A stretch of DNA of 64,000 nt, taken from positions 1,152,294 to 1,216,293 of the forward strand of contig NZ_CANKZF010000002.1 in NCBI RefSeq assembly GCF_947488515.1, given 5' to 3'. The DNA is from an uncultured Nocardioides sp. Lineage in GTDB: Bacteria; Actinomycetota; Actinomycetes; Propionibacteriales; Nocardioidaceae. Positions 41,475 to 48,705 of this stretch are shown piece after piece. The position numbers and the translations under genes are program-made. The notes under the pieces are model-generated. The model had not been told where the DNA came from, did not search any database, and worked only from the letters and a program-made list of their open reading frames with translations. The stretch's first letter is position 1. Every line of letters starts with the position of its first letter.

Positions 41475-42163
41475 GAGATCTCCTGCTGGTCGATCGGGGC
41501 CGGGTGGTCGGGGTCGGGGATGAGGTCGGCGAGGTTCTGCCAGGTGCGGAAGGCGACGTCGGCGGCGGCCTGGGCGTCGCGGCCGGCGCACGCCTCGACG
41601 AGGCGCTCGTGCAGCGCCACCGACTGCTCCCCGGCGTGGGAGGCGAAGCGGCGGCGCTCGAGGCGGCGTACGACGGGCCCGAGCTGGTCGAGCACGGTGG
41701 CGAGCGCCCGGTTGCCCGAGACCTCGACCGCGACCCGGTGGAAGTCGTCGTCGGCGGTCAGTGCCGCGTCGGTGTCGTGGGCCTCGATCGCGGCGGCGAA
41801 GCGGCGGTTGGCGGCCCGCATCCGCTCGACGTCGTCGTCGGTGAGCCGCGCGACCGCCTCTGCGACCGCGAGGCGGTGCATGGCGACGACGACGGCGTGG
41901 GCCTCGCGCACCTCGGCCAGGTCGATCTCCGCGACCACGGTCGAGCGACCGGGCGCCGACCGGACGAGCCCGGTCTCGCCGAGTCGCAGCAGCGCCTCGC
42001 GCACCGGCGTACGGCTCACGCCGAGCCAGGTGGCGAGCTCGGTGTCGCGCACCACCTCCCCCGGCGCGAGGGTGCCGTCGACGATCGCGTCGCGCAGCCG
42101 GTCGTGCACCGAGTCACGCAGCAGGGTCGGGCGTAGCGGAGCGGGGGAGTCGGGGACCGGCAT
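41471..42163 (-). CDS. GntR-family (FCD) regulator of ACC deaminase
   Basis: A 230-residue regulator: winged HTH '[20 protein letters not shown]' and '[19 protein letters not shown]', then an all-helical FCD domain ('[20 protein letters not shown]', '[20 protein letters not shown]') with the usual metal-binding His/Asp positions. It is directly coupled to acdS, so it likely responds to ACC or an oxo-acid. ATG 42163 precedes the conserved region; a frame start at 42199 would add unconserved residues. A short A/T-rich patch sits just upstream. Confidence 0.87.
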   Translation of the reverse strand: MPVPDSPAPLRPTLLRDSVHDRLRDAIVDGTLAPGEVVRDTELATWLGVSRTPVREALLRLGETGLVRSAPGRSTVVAEIDLAEVREAHAVVVAMHRLAVAEAVARLTDDDVERMRAANRRFAAAIEAHDTDAALTADDDFHRVAVEVSGNRALATVLDQLGPVVRRLERRRFASHAGEQSVALHERLVEACAGRDAQAAADVAFRTWQNLADLIPDPDHPAPIDQQEIS

Positions 42164-42182
42164 GCAATATATTGGATATCGC
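42164..42182 (-). promoter_or_regulatory. A/T-rich promoter-operator patch of the acdS unit
   Basis: GCAATATATTGGATATC directly before ATG 42163 is a rare A/T-rich island in this DNA and contains ATAT-N5-ATAT. It could be a -10 element of a leaderless transcript or a GntR site. Confidence 0.4.
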
Positions 42183-42210
42183 GGCGAGGTTCCCGTCAAG
42201 CGGTAGTCCA

Positions 42211-43248
42211 GTGAGCAACGGTCGTCCAGGGCCCGATCGCACGACCATCCGTCACTGGACTACCCCCGCGGGGCTGTCGGTGAGGATCCGCCTCGGGCAG
42301 GGTGGGTGGGTGCTGACCGTCATCGTGGCGCTGACCGCCAACACGATCCTCGCGATCCTGAAGAGCATCGTCGCCGCCGTCACCGGTTCGGCGTCGATGG
42401 TCGCGGAGGCAGCCCACTCGTGGGCCGACGCGGGGAACGAGGTGTTCCTCGTGATCGCGGAGCGACGGTCCGAGAAGCCGGCCGACGTGGCCCACCCGCT
42501 CGGCTACGGCCGCGAGGCCTACGTGTGGTCGATGATCGCGGCCTTCGGCCTGTTCGCGGTCGGCGCGGCGGTGTCGGTCATCCACGGCGTGCAGTCGCTG
42601 GGCGCCGAGGAGGAGGAGGCCGACTACCTCTGGGCGTACGTCGTCATGGGCGCCGCGTTCGTGCTCGAGGGGATCTCCTTCCTGCAGGCCCGACGCGAGG
42701 TGCGACGCGGGGCCCGGTCGGCCGACGTCAGCCGGGCGCGCTTCCTGGACCAGACGTCCGACCCGACGCTCCGCGCGGTCTTCTTCGAGGACACCGCCGC
42801 GCTGATCGGCATCGTCATCGCCGTCTCCGGCCTCGCCCTGCACCAGGCCACCGGCGACCCCGTCTGGGACGCGATCGGGTCGATCCTGGTCGGCCTGCTG
42901 CTGGGCTGGGTGGCGGTCTACCTCCTGCGCCGCAACATGGCCTTCCTCGTCGGCCAGGTCGCGGACCCGCGCATCTACGACGCGGTGCTCGGCTGGCTGC
43001 GCGAGCGGCCAGAGGTGCAGACGGTCAACACGCTGCACCTGGAGTACGTCGGCCCGGAGCGGCTCTTCCTCGTCGGGTCGGTCGACCTCGTCGGCGACGA
43101 CGTGGAGAGCGCGGCCGCCGAGGAGCTGCAACGCCTCGAGGACCACCTCGAGGAGCGGCCCGAGATCGCGCGGGCCGTCCTCTCGCTGGCCGCGCCGGGG
43201 CGCCCGCCGAGCGTCGGTCACGTCTACGGGAACAACGACGATGGTTGA
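42211..43248 (+). CDS. Cation diffusion facilitator family transporter
   Basis: A 345-residue CDF protein with six spans. TM2 carries 'SMVAEAAHSWADAGNEV' (H-x3-D metal site), and TM5 has 'FFEDTAALIGIVIA', where 'EDTA' gives the second half of the site; 'HPLGYGREAYVWSMI' is the conserved cytoplasmic loop. The C-terminal ~85 residues form the CDF regulatory domain ('RPEVQTVNTLHLEYVGPERL'). It probably exports Zn2+, Fe2+ or Mn2+. GTG 42211 is taken because the DNA upstream of it is the regulatory region shared with the acdS unit. Confidence 0.88.
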   Translation: MSNGRPGPDRTTIRHWTTPAGLSVRIRLGQGGWVLTVIVALTANTILAILKSIVAAVTGSASMVAEAAHSWADAGNEVFLVIAERRSEKPADVAHPLGYGREAYVWSMIAAFGLFAVGAAVSVIHGVQSLGAEEEEADYLWAYVVMGAAFVLEGISFLQARREVRRGARSADVSRARFLDQTSDPTLRAVFFEDTAALIGIVIAVSGLALHQATGDPVWDAIGSILVGLLLGWVAVYLLRRNMAFLVGQVADPRIYDAVLGWLRERPEVQTVNTLHLEYVGPERLFLVGSVDLVGDDVESAAAEELQRLEDHLEERPEIARAVLSLAAPGRPPSVGHVYGNNDDG

Positions 43249-43262
43249 GCGTTGAACCAGTC

Positions 43263-44285
43263 ATGAAGAAGATCGGGTTCCTGAACTTCGGCCACTGGAC
43301 CGACTCGCCGCAGTCCGCGGTCCGGACGGCGTCCGACACGCTCCTGCAGTCCATCGACCTCGCCGTCGCCGCCGAGGAGCTCGGTGCCGACGGTGCGTAC
43401 TTCCGGGTGCACCACTTCGCCCGGCAGCTCGCCTCGCCGTTCCCGCTGCTCGCCGCCGTCGGCGCGCGAACCAGCCGGATCGAGATCGGCACCGGCGTGA
43501 TCGACATGCGCTACGAGAACCCGCTCTACATGGCCGAGGACGCCGGGTCGGCCGACCTCATCGCCGGCGGTCGGCTGCAGCTCGGCATCAGCCGGGGATC
43601 ACCGGAGCAGGTGATCGAGGGGTGGCGCTACTTCGGCTACGCCCCCGCCGAGGGTGAGGACCAGGCCGACATGGCCCGGCGCCACACCGAGGTGCTGCTG
43701 CAGGTGCTGGAGGGGGAGGGCTTCGCCCAGCCCAACCCGCGACCGATGTTCCCCAACCCGCCGGGCCTGCTGCGCATCGAGCCGCACTCCGAGGGCCTGC
43801 GCGACCGGATCTGGTGGGGTGCCGCCTCCGACGCCACCGCCCGCTGGGCCGCCGAGAAGGGCATGCACCTGATGAGCTCGACGCTCAAGGCCGACGAGAC
43901 GGGCGAGCCGTTCCACGTCCAGCAGCGCAAGCAGATCGAGGTCTTCCGCGAGGCGTGGCGGGAGGCCGGCCACGAGGCCGAGCCCCGCGTGTCGGTGAGC
44001 CGCTCGATCATGCCGATCACCACCGACCTCGACCGGATGTACTTCGGGCACGAGGGCACCAGCTCCGACCAGTTCGGCCAGATCGAGGCCAACCTGCGCG
44101 CGGTCTTCGGCAAGACGTACGCCGCCGAGCCCGACGTGCTGGTCAAGGAGCTCGCGGAGGACGAGGCCGTCGCCACGGCCGACACCCTGCTCCTCACCGT
44201 GCCCAACCAGCTCGGCGTGGACTACAACGCCCACATCCTCGAGACCGTGCTCACCGACGTGGCGCCCGCCCTCGGCTGGCGCTGA
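43263..44285 (+). CDS. LLM-class flavin-dependent oxidoreductase (luciferase-like)
   Basis: A 340-residue luciferase-like TIM-barrel protein with 'KKIGFLNFGHWTDSPQSAVR', 'AYFRVHHFARQLASPFPLLA', 'IEIGTGVIDMRYENPLYMAE' and 'GGRLQLGISRGSPEQVI'. This group uses FMN or F420 to oxidise or monooxygenate small molecules; the substrate is unknown. It follows the CDF gene by 15 bases and is followed by an NAD(P)-binding protein gene, so the three may be co-transcribed. Confidence 0.87.
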   Translation: MKKIGFLNFGHWTDSPQSAVRTASDTLLQSIDLAVAAEELGADGAYFRVHHFARQLASPFPLLAAVGARTSRIEIGTGVIDMRYENPLYMAEDAGSADLIAGGRLQLGISRGSPEQVIEGWRYFGYAPAEGEDQADMARRHTEVLLQVLEGEGFAQPNPRPMFPNPPGLLRIEPHSEGLRDRIWWGAASDATARWAAEKGMHLMSSTLKADETGEPFHVQQRKQIEVFREAWREAGHEAEPRVSVSRSIMPITTDLDRMYFGHEGTSSDQFGQIEANLRAVFGKTYAAEPDVLVKELAEDEAVATADTLLLTVPNQLGVDYNAHILETVLTDVAPALGWR

Positions 44286-44318
44286 CCCCCACCCCCCTCA
44301 CACGAAGGAACTGAGCTC

Positions 44319-44969
44319 ATGGCACGCATCACCGTCCTCGGCGGCACCGGATACGTAGGCGCGGCGGTCGTCGCGGAGGCGCGCAAGCGCGGGCACGACG
44401 TGACGGCAGTGAGTCGTACGGCACCCTCCTCGCCCGTCGCCGGCGCCGACTACGTCGAGGGCTCCGTGCTCGACCCCGACGTCCTCGGGCGCACGACCAC
44501 CGGCACTGACGTCGTCCTTGTCGCGCTGTCACCCCGCGGCGACATGGCCGGCAAGGTCGAGGGCGTCGTCGAGCAGCTCATCGCACGCCTGGCCGGCACG
44601 TCGACGCGCCTCGGCTACGTCGGCGGCGCGTCGTCCCTGCTCGCCGAGGAGGGCGGACCGCGCCTGTGGGACGTCACCAAGGACCACATCCCCGACGACG
44701 TGAAGCCCGAGGTGCAGACCGGTCTCGACACGTTCGCGCTGTTCCAGGAGAGCCCGGAGTCGCTCGACTGGTTCTACGTCAGCCCGCCTGCGGACTTCGG
44801 CTCGTGGCTCGGCACGGAGTCGAAGGGTGCCTACGTCCTCGGCGGCGACGTGCTGCTGCGCGACGCCGACGGTGCGTCGACGATCTCGGCCGACGACCTC
44901 GCGCTGGCGATCCTCGACGAGATCGAGACGCCGACGCACCACCGGAGCCGGTTCACCGCGATCAGCTGA
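44319..44969 (+). CDS. NAD(P)-binding SDR-like reductase/epimerase
   Basis: A 216-residue atypical SDR: 'ITVLGGTGYVGAAVVAEARK' as the Gly-rich NAD(P) loop, 'DYVEGSVLDPDVLGRTTTG' as the adenine-binding edge, and 'LDWFYVSPPADFGSWLG' near the end. It belongs to the 'NAD(P)H-binding' family of flavin/quinone reductase-like proteins without a catalytic YxxxK. It lies behind the luciferase-like gene and may supply its reductant; that is inference. Confidence 0.82.
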   Translation: MARITVLGGTGYVGAAVVAEARKRGHDVTAVSRTAPSSPVAGADYVEGSVLDPDVLGRTTTGTDVVLVALSPRGDMAGKVEGVVEQLIARLAGTSTRLGYVGGASSLLAEEGGPRLWDVTKDHIPDDVKPEVQTGLDTFALFQESPESLDWFYVSPPADFGSWLGTESKGAYVLGGDVLLRDADGASTISADDLALAILDEIETPTHHRSRFTAIS

Positions 44970-44987
44970 CGCGCAGCCGGGCAGGAC

Positions 44988-45974
44988 TCAGGGGGCGGCC
45001 GCCCGCAGCTTCTCGAGCAGCGGGCCGGCCGCCTCGCTGATGAACCGGTCCTGGCCCTCGTCGCCGACCTGCACGAGGGCGACGTCGGTGAACCCGGCCT
45101 CCCAGTAGGCCGAGACCGCCTCGACGACCTTGTCGAGGTCGGGTCCGCACGGGATGGACCCGGCGACGTCCTCGGGCCGGACGTACGTCGTCGCGCCGGA
45201 GAAACCGGCGGGGGTGGGCAGGTCGGCGTTGACCGACCAGCCGCCACCGAACCAGCGGAACTGCTCGTGCGCCCGCGCGACCGCGACGTCCTCGTCGGGG
45301 TCCCAGCAGATCGGGATCTGGCCCACTGCGCGCGCGTCCTTGCCGATGCGCGGGGCGCCGTCGACGCCGTTCCAGGACTCGATGATGTCGCCCTCGGGCT
45401 CAGTGGCCACGAGGTGGTCGGCCAGCGCGGCGAACCGCTCGATCGCGCGCTTGCCGCCGACGGCGACCCCGATGTCGACGCCCTCCTCGGGCAGGTCCCA
45501 GATGCGGGCGGAGTCGACCTGGAAGAAGTCGCCGCGGTGGTCGACGAGCTCACCGGTGTGCAGCGCCCGGATGACCTCGATCGCCTCGGCGAGCATGTCC
45601 TGCCGCTCGGCGATCGCGGGCCAACCCTCGCCGACGACGTGCTCGTTGAGGTTCTCGCCGCTGCCGAGGCCGAGCGTGAACCGACCCTCGGCGAGGATCT
45701 GCAGCGTCGCGGCCTTCTGGGCGACCACGGCCGGGTGGTAGCGCAGCGTTGGGCACGTCACGTAGGTCATCAGGCCCACGCGCTCGGTCGCCTGCGCGAC
45801 GGCACCCAGCGTCGTCCAGGCGTACGGCGCGTGCCCCTGCTCGGTGAGCCACGGCGAGAAGTGGTCGCTCATCACCTCGAAGTCGAAGCCGGCCTGCTCG
45901 GCGGCGACGGCGTACGACACCAGCTCCCGCGGGCCGCTCTGCTCGGTCATCAGGGTGTATCCGAAGCGCGTCAT
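44988..45974 (-). CDS. F420-dependent-type LLM oxidoreductase (TIGR03557-like)
   Basis: A 328-residue luciferase-like protein of the F420 group: 'FGYTLMTEQSGPRELVSYAV', 'FEVMSDHFSPWLTEQGHAP', 'LMTYVTCPTLRYHPAVVAQK', and 'GLGSGENLNEHVVGEGWP', near F420-dependent glucose-6-phosphate dehydrogenase. The 'SDHFSPW' and 'TCPTLRYHP' strings are characteristic of the F420-binding families. ATG 45974 is chosen over the preceding GTG. It is tail-to-tail with the SDR-like gene. Confidence 0.87.
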   Translation of the reverse strand: MTRFGYTLMTEQSGPRELVSYAVAAEQAGFDFEVMSDHFSPWLTEQGHAPYAWTTLGAVAQATERVGLMTYVTCPTLRYHPAVVAQKAATLQILAEGRFTLGLGSGENLNEHVVGEGWPAIAERQDMLAEAIEVIRALHTGELVDHRGDFFQVDSARIWDLPEEGVDIGVAVGGKRAIERFAALADHLVATEPEGDIIESWNGVDGAPRIGKDARAVGQIPICWDPDEDVAVARAHEQFRWFGGGWSVNADLPTPAGFSGATTYVRPEDVAGSIPCGPDLDKVVEAVSAYWEAGFTDVALVQVGDEGQDRFISEAAGPLLEKLRAAAP

Positions 45975-46090
45975 CACTCGACCGTAGCCAGCCGGATCGG
46001 CGCGCCCACCACCCGGCGAGGTGAGGTGTGCTTGGGCCGCGCTGCTTGTGTGGAGGGCGACGGACGAGACGACGAGCGAGGGAGCACCAC

Positions 46091-46276
46091 ATGAGTGGCA
46101 AGGACGACAGCGAGGGCCAGGTCTCCGAGCTGGCGCAGGACGCCCCCGAGGAGATCAGTTCCGGCGACTCCGTGGCCGGCCAGCCTGACCCGCACCCCGG
46201 AGAGGTCGACGAGGGCGCGCAGGGCCCCAACGCGATCCCGGACGATCCCACCGGCGAGCACCCCCACAAGCCCTGA
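46091..46276 (+). CDS. Small acidic hypothetical protein
   Basis: A 61-residue, Pro/Glu/Asp-rich, probably disordered protein ('EEISSGDSVAGQPDPHPGEV') with GAGGGAG upstream of ATG 46091. It has no recognisable domain. The short gap to the SDR gene suggests a shared transcript. Confidence 0.55.
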   Translation: MSGKDDSEGQVSELAQDAPEEISSGDSVAGQPDPHPGEVDEGAQGPNAIPDDPTGEHPHKP

Positions 46277-46297
46277 CCAGACGGTAGAACTGGTCGC

Positions 46298-46954
46298 ATG
46301 AGCAAGCCAGTGATCGTCGTCGTGGGTGCCGGGCCGGGCGTGAGCGGGTCGGTCGCGCGCCGCTTCGCCGACGAGGGCTACGACGTGGGTCTCCTCGGCC
46401 AGGACCAGCAGGTGCTCGACCAGCTGGTGACCGATCTCGGCGCCCGCGGTGCGACCGTCGGCCACGCGTGCGTCGACGTCACCGACGAGCAGGCCGCGCG
46501 CGACGCCGTACGCCGCATCGGAGAGCACCGCGGGCGCATCGACGTCCTGCACTTCAATCCGAGTGCCTACCGCGAGAAGGACCCGCTCACCCTCACGGTC
46601 GCCGAGCTGGTCGAGGACGTCGCGCTCGGGGTGGGCGCCCTGCTGACCGTCGTGCAGGCAGCGCGTCCCTTCATGTCCGCCGGCGGGCGGATCAGCGTCA
46701 CCGGCAGCATGGCTGCCGACGAGCCGTCGGAACGCGCCGCGTCGCTGGGGGTGCAGAAGGCGGGCGTGCGCAACCTCGTCCACAGCATCGACCAGACGCT
46801 GACCGGCGACGGGATCCGCGCCGTCTCCGTCACCGTGCGCGGGGCGCTGGCGCGCGAGGGTGCGTTCACCCCCGACCGGGTCGCCGACGCGATCTGGGAC
46901 GCGGTCGCGACCGACGACGCCGACTGGCGCAGCGAGGTCCCCTACAGCGGCTGA
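46298..46954 (+). CDS. SDR-family protein lacking the catalytic tyrosine
   Basis: A 218-residue classical-SDR-like fold: 'VIVVVGAGPGVSGSVARRFA' with the GxGxG loop, 'CVDVTDEQAARDAV', 'HFNPSAYREKDPLTL' and 'GRISVTGSMAADEP'. At the YxxxK site the protein reads 'LGVQKAG', so the Tyr is Leu while the Lys remains. Normal hydride transfer with proton relay is unlikely; it may be a non-canonical oxidoreductase or a regulatory homolog. Confidence 0.8.
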   Translation: MSKPVIVVVGAGPGVSGSVARRFADEGYDVGLLGQDQQVLDQLVTDLGARGATVGHACVDVTDEQAARDAVRRIGEHRGRIDVLHFNPSAYREKDPLTLTVAELVEDVALGVGALLTVVQAARPFMSAGGRISVTGSMAADEPSERAASLGVQKAGVRNLVHSIDQTLTGDGIRAVSVTVRGALAREGAFTPDRVADAIWDAVATDDADWRSEVPYSG

Positions 46955-46959
46955 CCGGC

Positions 46960-47274
46960 TCAGTCCGACGTCGGCTTCTGGAGGTTGAGCACCACGACCG
47001 CGACCGCGACCAGCGGCACCACCAGGGTCCACCCCGTCGCCAAGACCCCCATCATGCTGCCCACGCAGATGAGGGTGCGCCCGACGTTGGGGTGACGGGA
47101 GGAGACAGCCATGCCCGAGAGCACCAGCGCGCCGCCTCCGACCAGCGTGCCGAACCAGAACCACAGCCCTCCGTCGCCGGACGTCACGGCGCGTACGGAC
47201 TCCGCGAGTCCTGCCGCTACGTAGAGCACGCCCAGTCCCAGCGTCAGCCAGAACCTCAGGCGGGGTCGGTCCAT
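46960..47274 (-). CDS. Small membrane protein
   Basis: A 104-residue protein with four hydrophobic segments ('FWLTLGLGVLYVAAGLAESV', 'LWFWFGTLVGGGALVLSGMA', 'RTLICVGSMMGVLATGW', 'LVVPLVAVAVVVLNLQ') and no known domain. It ends five bases after the convergent SDR gene. Confidence 0.6.
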   Translation of the reverse strand: MDRPRLRFWLTLGLGVLYVAAGLAESVRAVTSGDGGLWFWFGTLVGGGALVLSGMAVSSRHPNVGRTLICVGSMMGVLATGWTLVVPLVAVAVVVLNLQKPTSD

Positions 47275-47330
47275 GGATCAGCGTAGGGCTGGCGACGGTC
47301 CTCCTGCCCCGTGATCCAGACCAGTGCCGG

Positions 47331-47972
47331 TCAGTGCATCCAGCGGACACCGAACCAGTCGCGCAACCAGACGCGCATCCGGAGGATCTCGGCGTGCTGC
47401 TCGTCGCGGATGTCCGCGGCCAGGGCGGCGACCTCGTCGTGGTCGAACAGCCGCGACGCCAGCCCGTGCTGCGACATCATCACCGCGGCCATGTGGTGCC
47501 CGACCATGTCCTCCAGGAACGTCCGGTCGAGGCGATCCCCCGAGAGGCCGGTGAGGTCGCGCATCATGGGTTCGTAGTCGACGTCCGTCGAGTCGTCGGG
47601 GTACCACTCCGCCAGCCAGGACTCCATCTGCGCGACCCGGGCCGACTGCGCCGCGACGATCCTCTCACCGAAGCGGCGCATGACGGCGCGGTCCGACCGG
47701 CGCAGCTCGCGCGCCGCGACGATCGCCTCGTCGTGGTGGGCCACCATCTCGGCGAGGTACTCCTGCTCGCTCGCAGCGGCGACGTGGTGCCCGGCCGCGA
47801 AGCCGGTCATGTGCCTGGGCCCGCCTCGCTCGCCGCCCAGGCGTCCGGCGAGCTGACCGTCGGACATCATCGGGTGCGACCAGCCGTCGTCGTCGTGCGC
47901 CGTCACCGCGGCGCTCGCTCCCGCGCCCACCAGGGCAGCCGCGACCACGGCCGCGACGATCGTGCGCCTCAT
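47331..47972 (-). CDS. Secreted DUF305 protein
   Basis: A 213-residue exported protein: signal-like 'MRRTIVAAVVAAALVGAGAS' and a DUF305 domain with 'YLAEMVAHHDEAIVAARELR' and 'LEDMVGHHMAAVMMSQHGLA', each containing the paired-histidine HHxxA motif, and a final 'RDEQHAEILRMRVWLRDW'. The His/Met-rich helical pairs of DUF305 proteins resemble copper-binding bundles, and many are linked to copper handling. It is a stand-alone gene. Confidence 0.87.
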   Translation of the reverse strand: MRRTIVAAVVAAALVGAGASAAVTAHDDDGWSHPMMSDGQLAGRLGGERGGPRHMTGFAAGHHVAAASEQEYLAEMVAHHDEAIVAARELRRSDRAVMRRFGERIVAAQSARVAQMESWLAEWYPDDSTDVDYEPMMRDLTGLSGDRLDRTFLEDMVGHHMAAVMMSQHGLASRLFDHDEVAALAADIRDEQHAEILRMRVWLRDWFGVRWMH

Positions 47973-48066
47973 GTCGCTCGCCTCCTCGACCCCAGCGTGC
48001 GCCCGCGCGACCGGCGTACGTCAGGGCACGAGGTCCCGGAGGTGGGGGCCGAGGGTCACGGGTGCG

Positions 48067-48285
48067 TCAGCGCTTGCGGCCCACCAGCAGGTAGGCGAGC
48101 GGGCCGACCGGCTGCACCGACAGCGCCGGCGCCCACAGCAGCTTGGGTCCGCGCACGAGCTCGGCCGGGCGCTGCTTGAGGTCCTTGGCGCACCAGGCGG
48201 TGACGACGACCTCGACGATCCCGGCCACGGCGACGATCTTCTTCTGCGTGGGCGTCATGTCGCCCCAGGACTTCTTCTGTGCCAT
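48067..48285 (-). CDS. Small membrane protein
   Basis: A 72-residue protein with one clear span ('IVAVAGIVEVVVTAWCAKDL') and 'LLWAPALSVQPVGPLAYLLV' near the end, resembling small PLDc_N-like membrane proteins. No function is assigned. Confidence 0.6.
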   Translation of the reverse strand: MAQKKSWGDMTPTQKKIVAVAGIVEVVVTAWCAKDLKQRPAELVRGPKLLWAPALSVQPVGPLAYLLVGRKR

Positions 48286-48317
48286 GACCGCAACCTACCG
48301 GGAGGGCGCCGGACCTC

Positions 48318-48617
48318 TCACGCGCCATCGAAGCCGCTGAGCAGCAACCAGAAGACGACGACGCCCACGGCCGCGGCCAGCAGGCCCCACCACGCACCGG
48401 TCATCGCCCGGCGCCCGGTGGTCGCGCCCTCGCGGGCCAGCCCGGGGAACGCGATCGTGACCCCGGCGCCGATCGCCGCCATCGCCGCGAGCTGCACCGG
48501 GACGATCCAGTTCTCGGTGCCCTGGCCATCGAGGACGGACGCCGCCGCCGGCAGGCTGAGGATGCCGAGGACGAGCAGGACGACGATCCCGACGATGCGC
48601 TGGGCGGCTCTGGTCAT
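48318..48617 (-). CDS. Small membrane protein, three spans
   Basis: A 99-residue protein with hydrophobic segments 'IVGIVVLLVLGILSLPAAAS', 'IVPVQLAAMAAIGAGVTIAF' and 'GAWWGLLAAAVGVVVFWLLL'. No family is recognised. The gap to the previous small membrane protein gene is 32 bases, so they may be co-transcribed. Confidence 0.6.
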   Translation of the reverse strand: MTRAAQRIVGIVVLLVLGILSLPAAASVLDGQGTENWIVPVQLAAMAAIGAGVTIAFPGLAREGATTGRRAMTGAWWGLLAAAVGVVVFWLLLSGFDGA

Positions 48618-48705
48618 GGCGGCACGCTAGCGAGCCGCCGAGCGGTGGCCCAGCGACATTCCGGCCCGGCGGAAGGTGGTCTGGACACCGCCGAGCCGAG
48701 TGAGG

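Noticed and set aside
39639..42206. Plus-strand frame of about 855 codons
   Set aside because: It runs antisense to APH, acdS and the GntR gene, all of which have clear family motifs; the open frame reflects high GC content.
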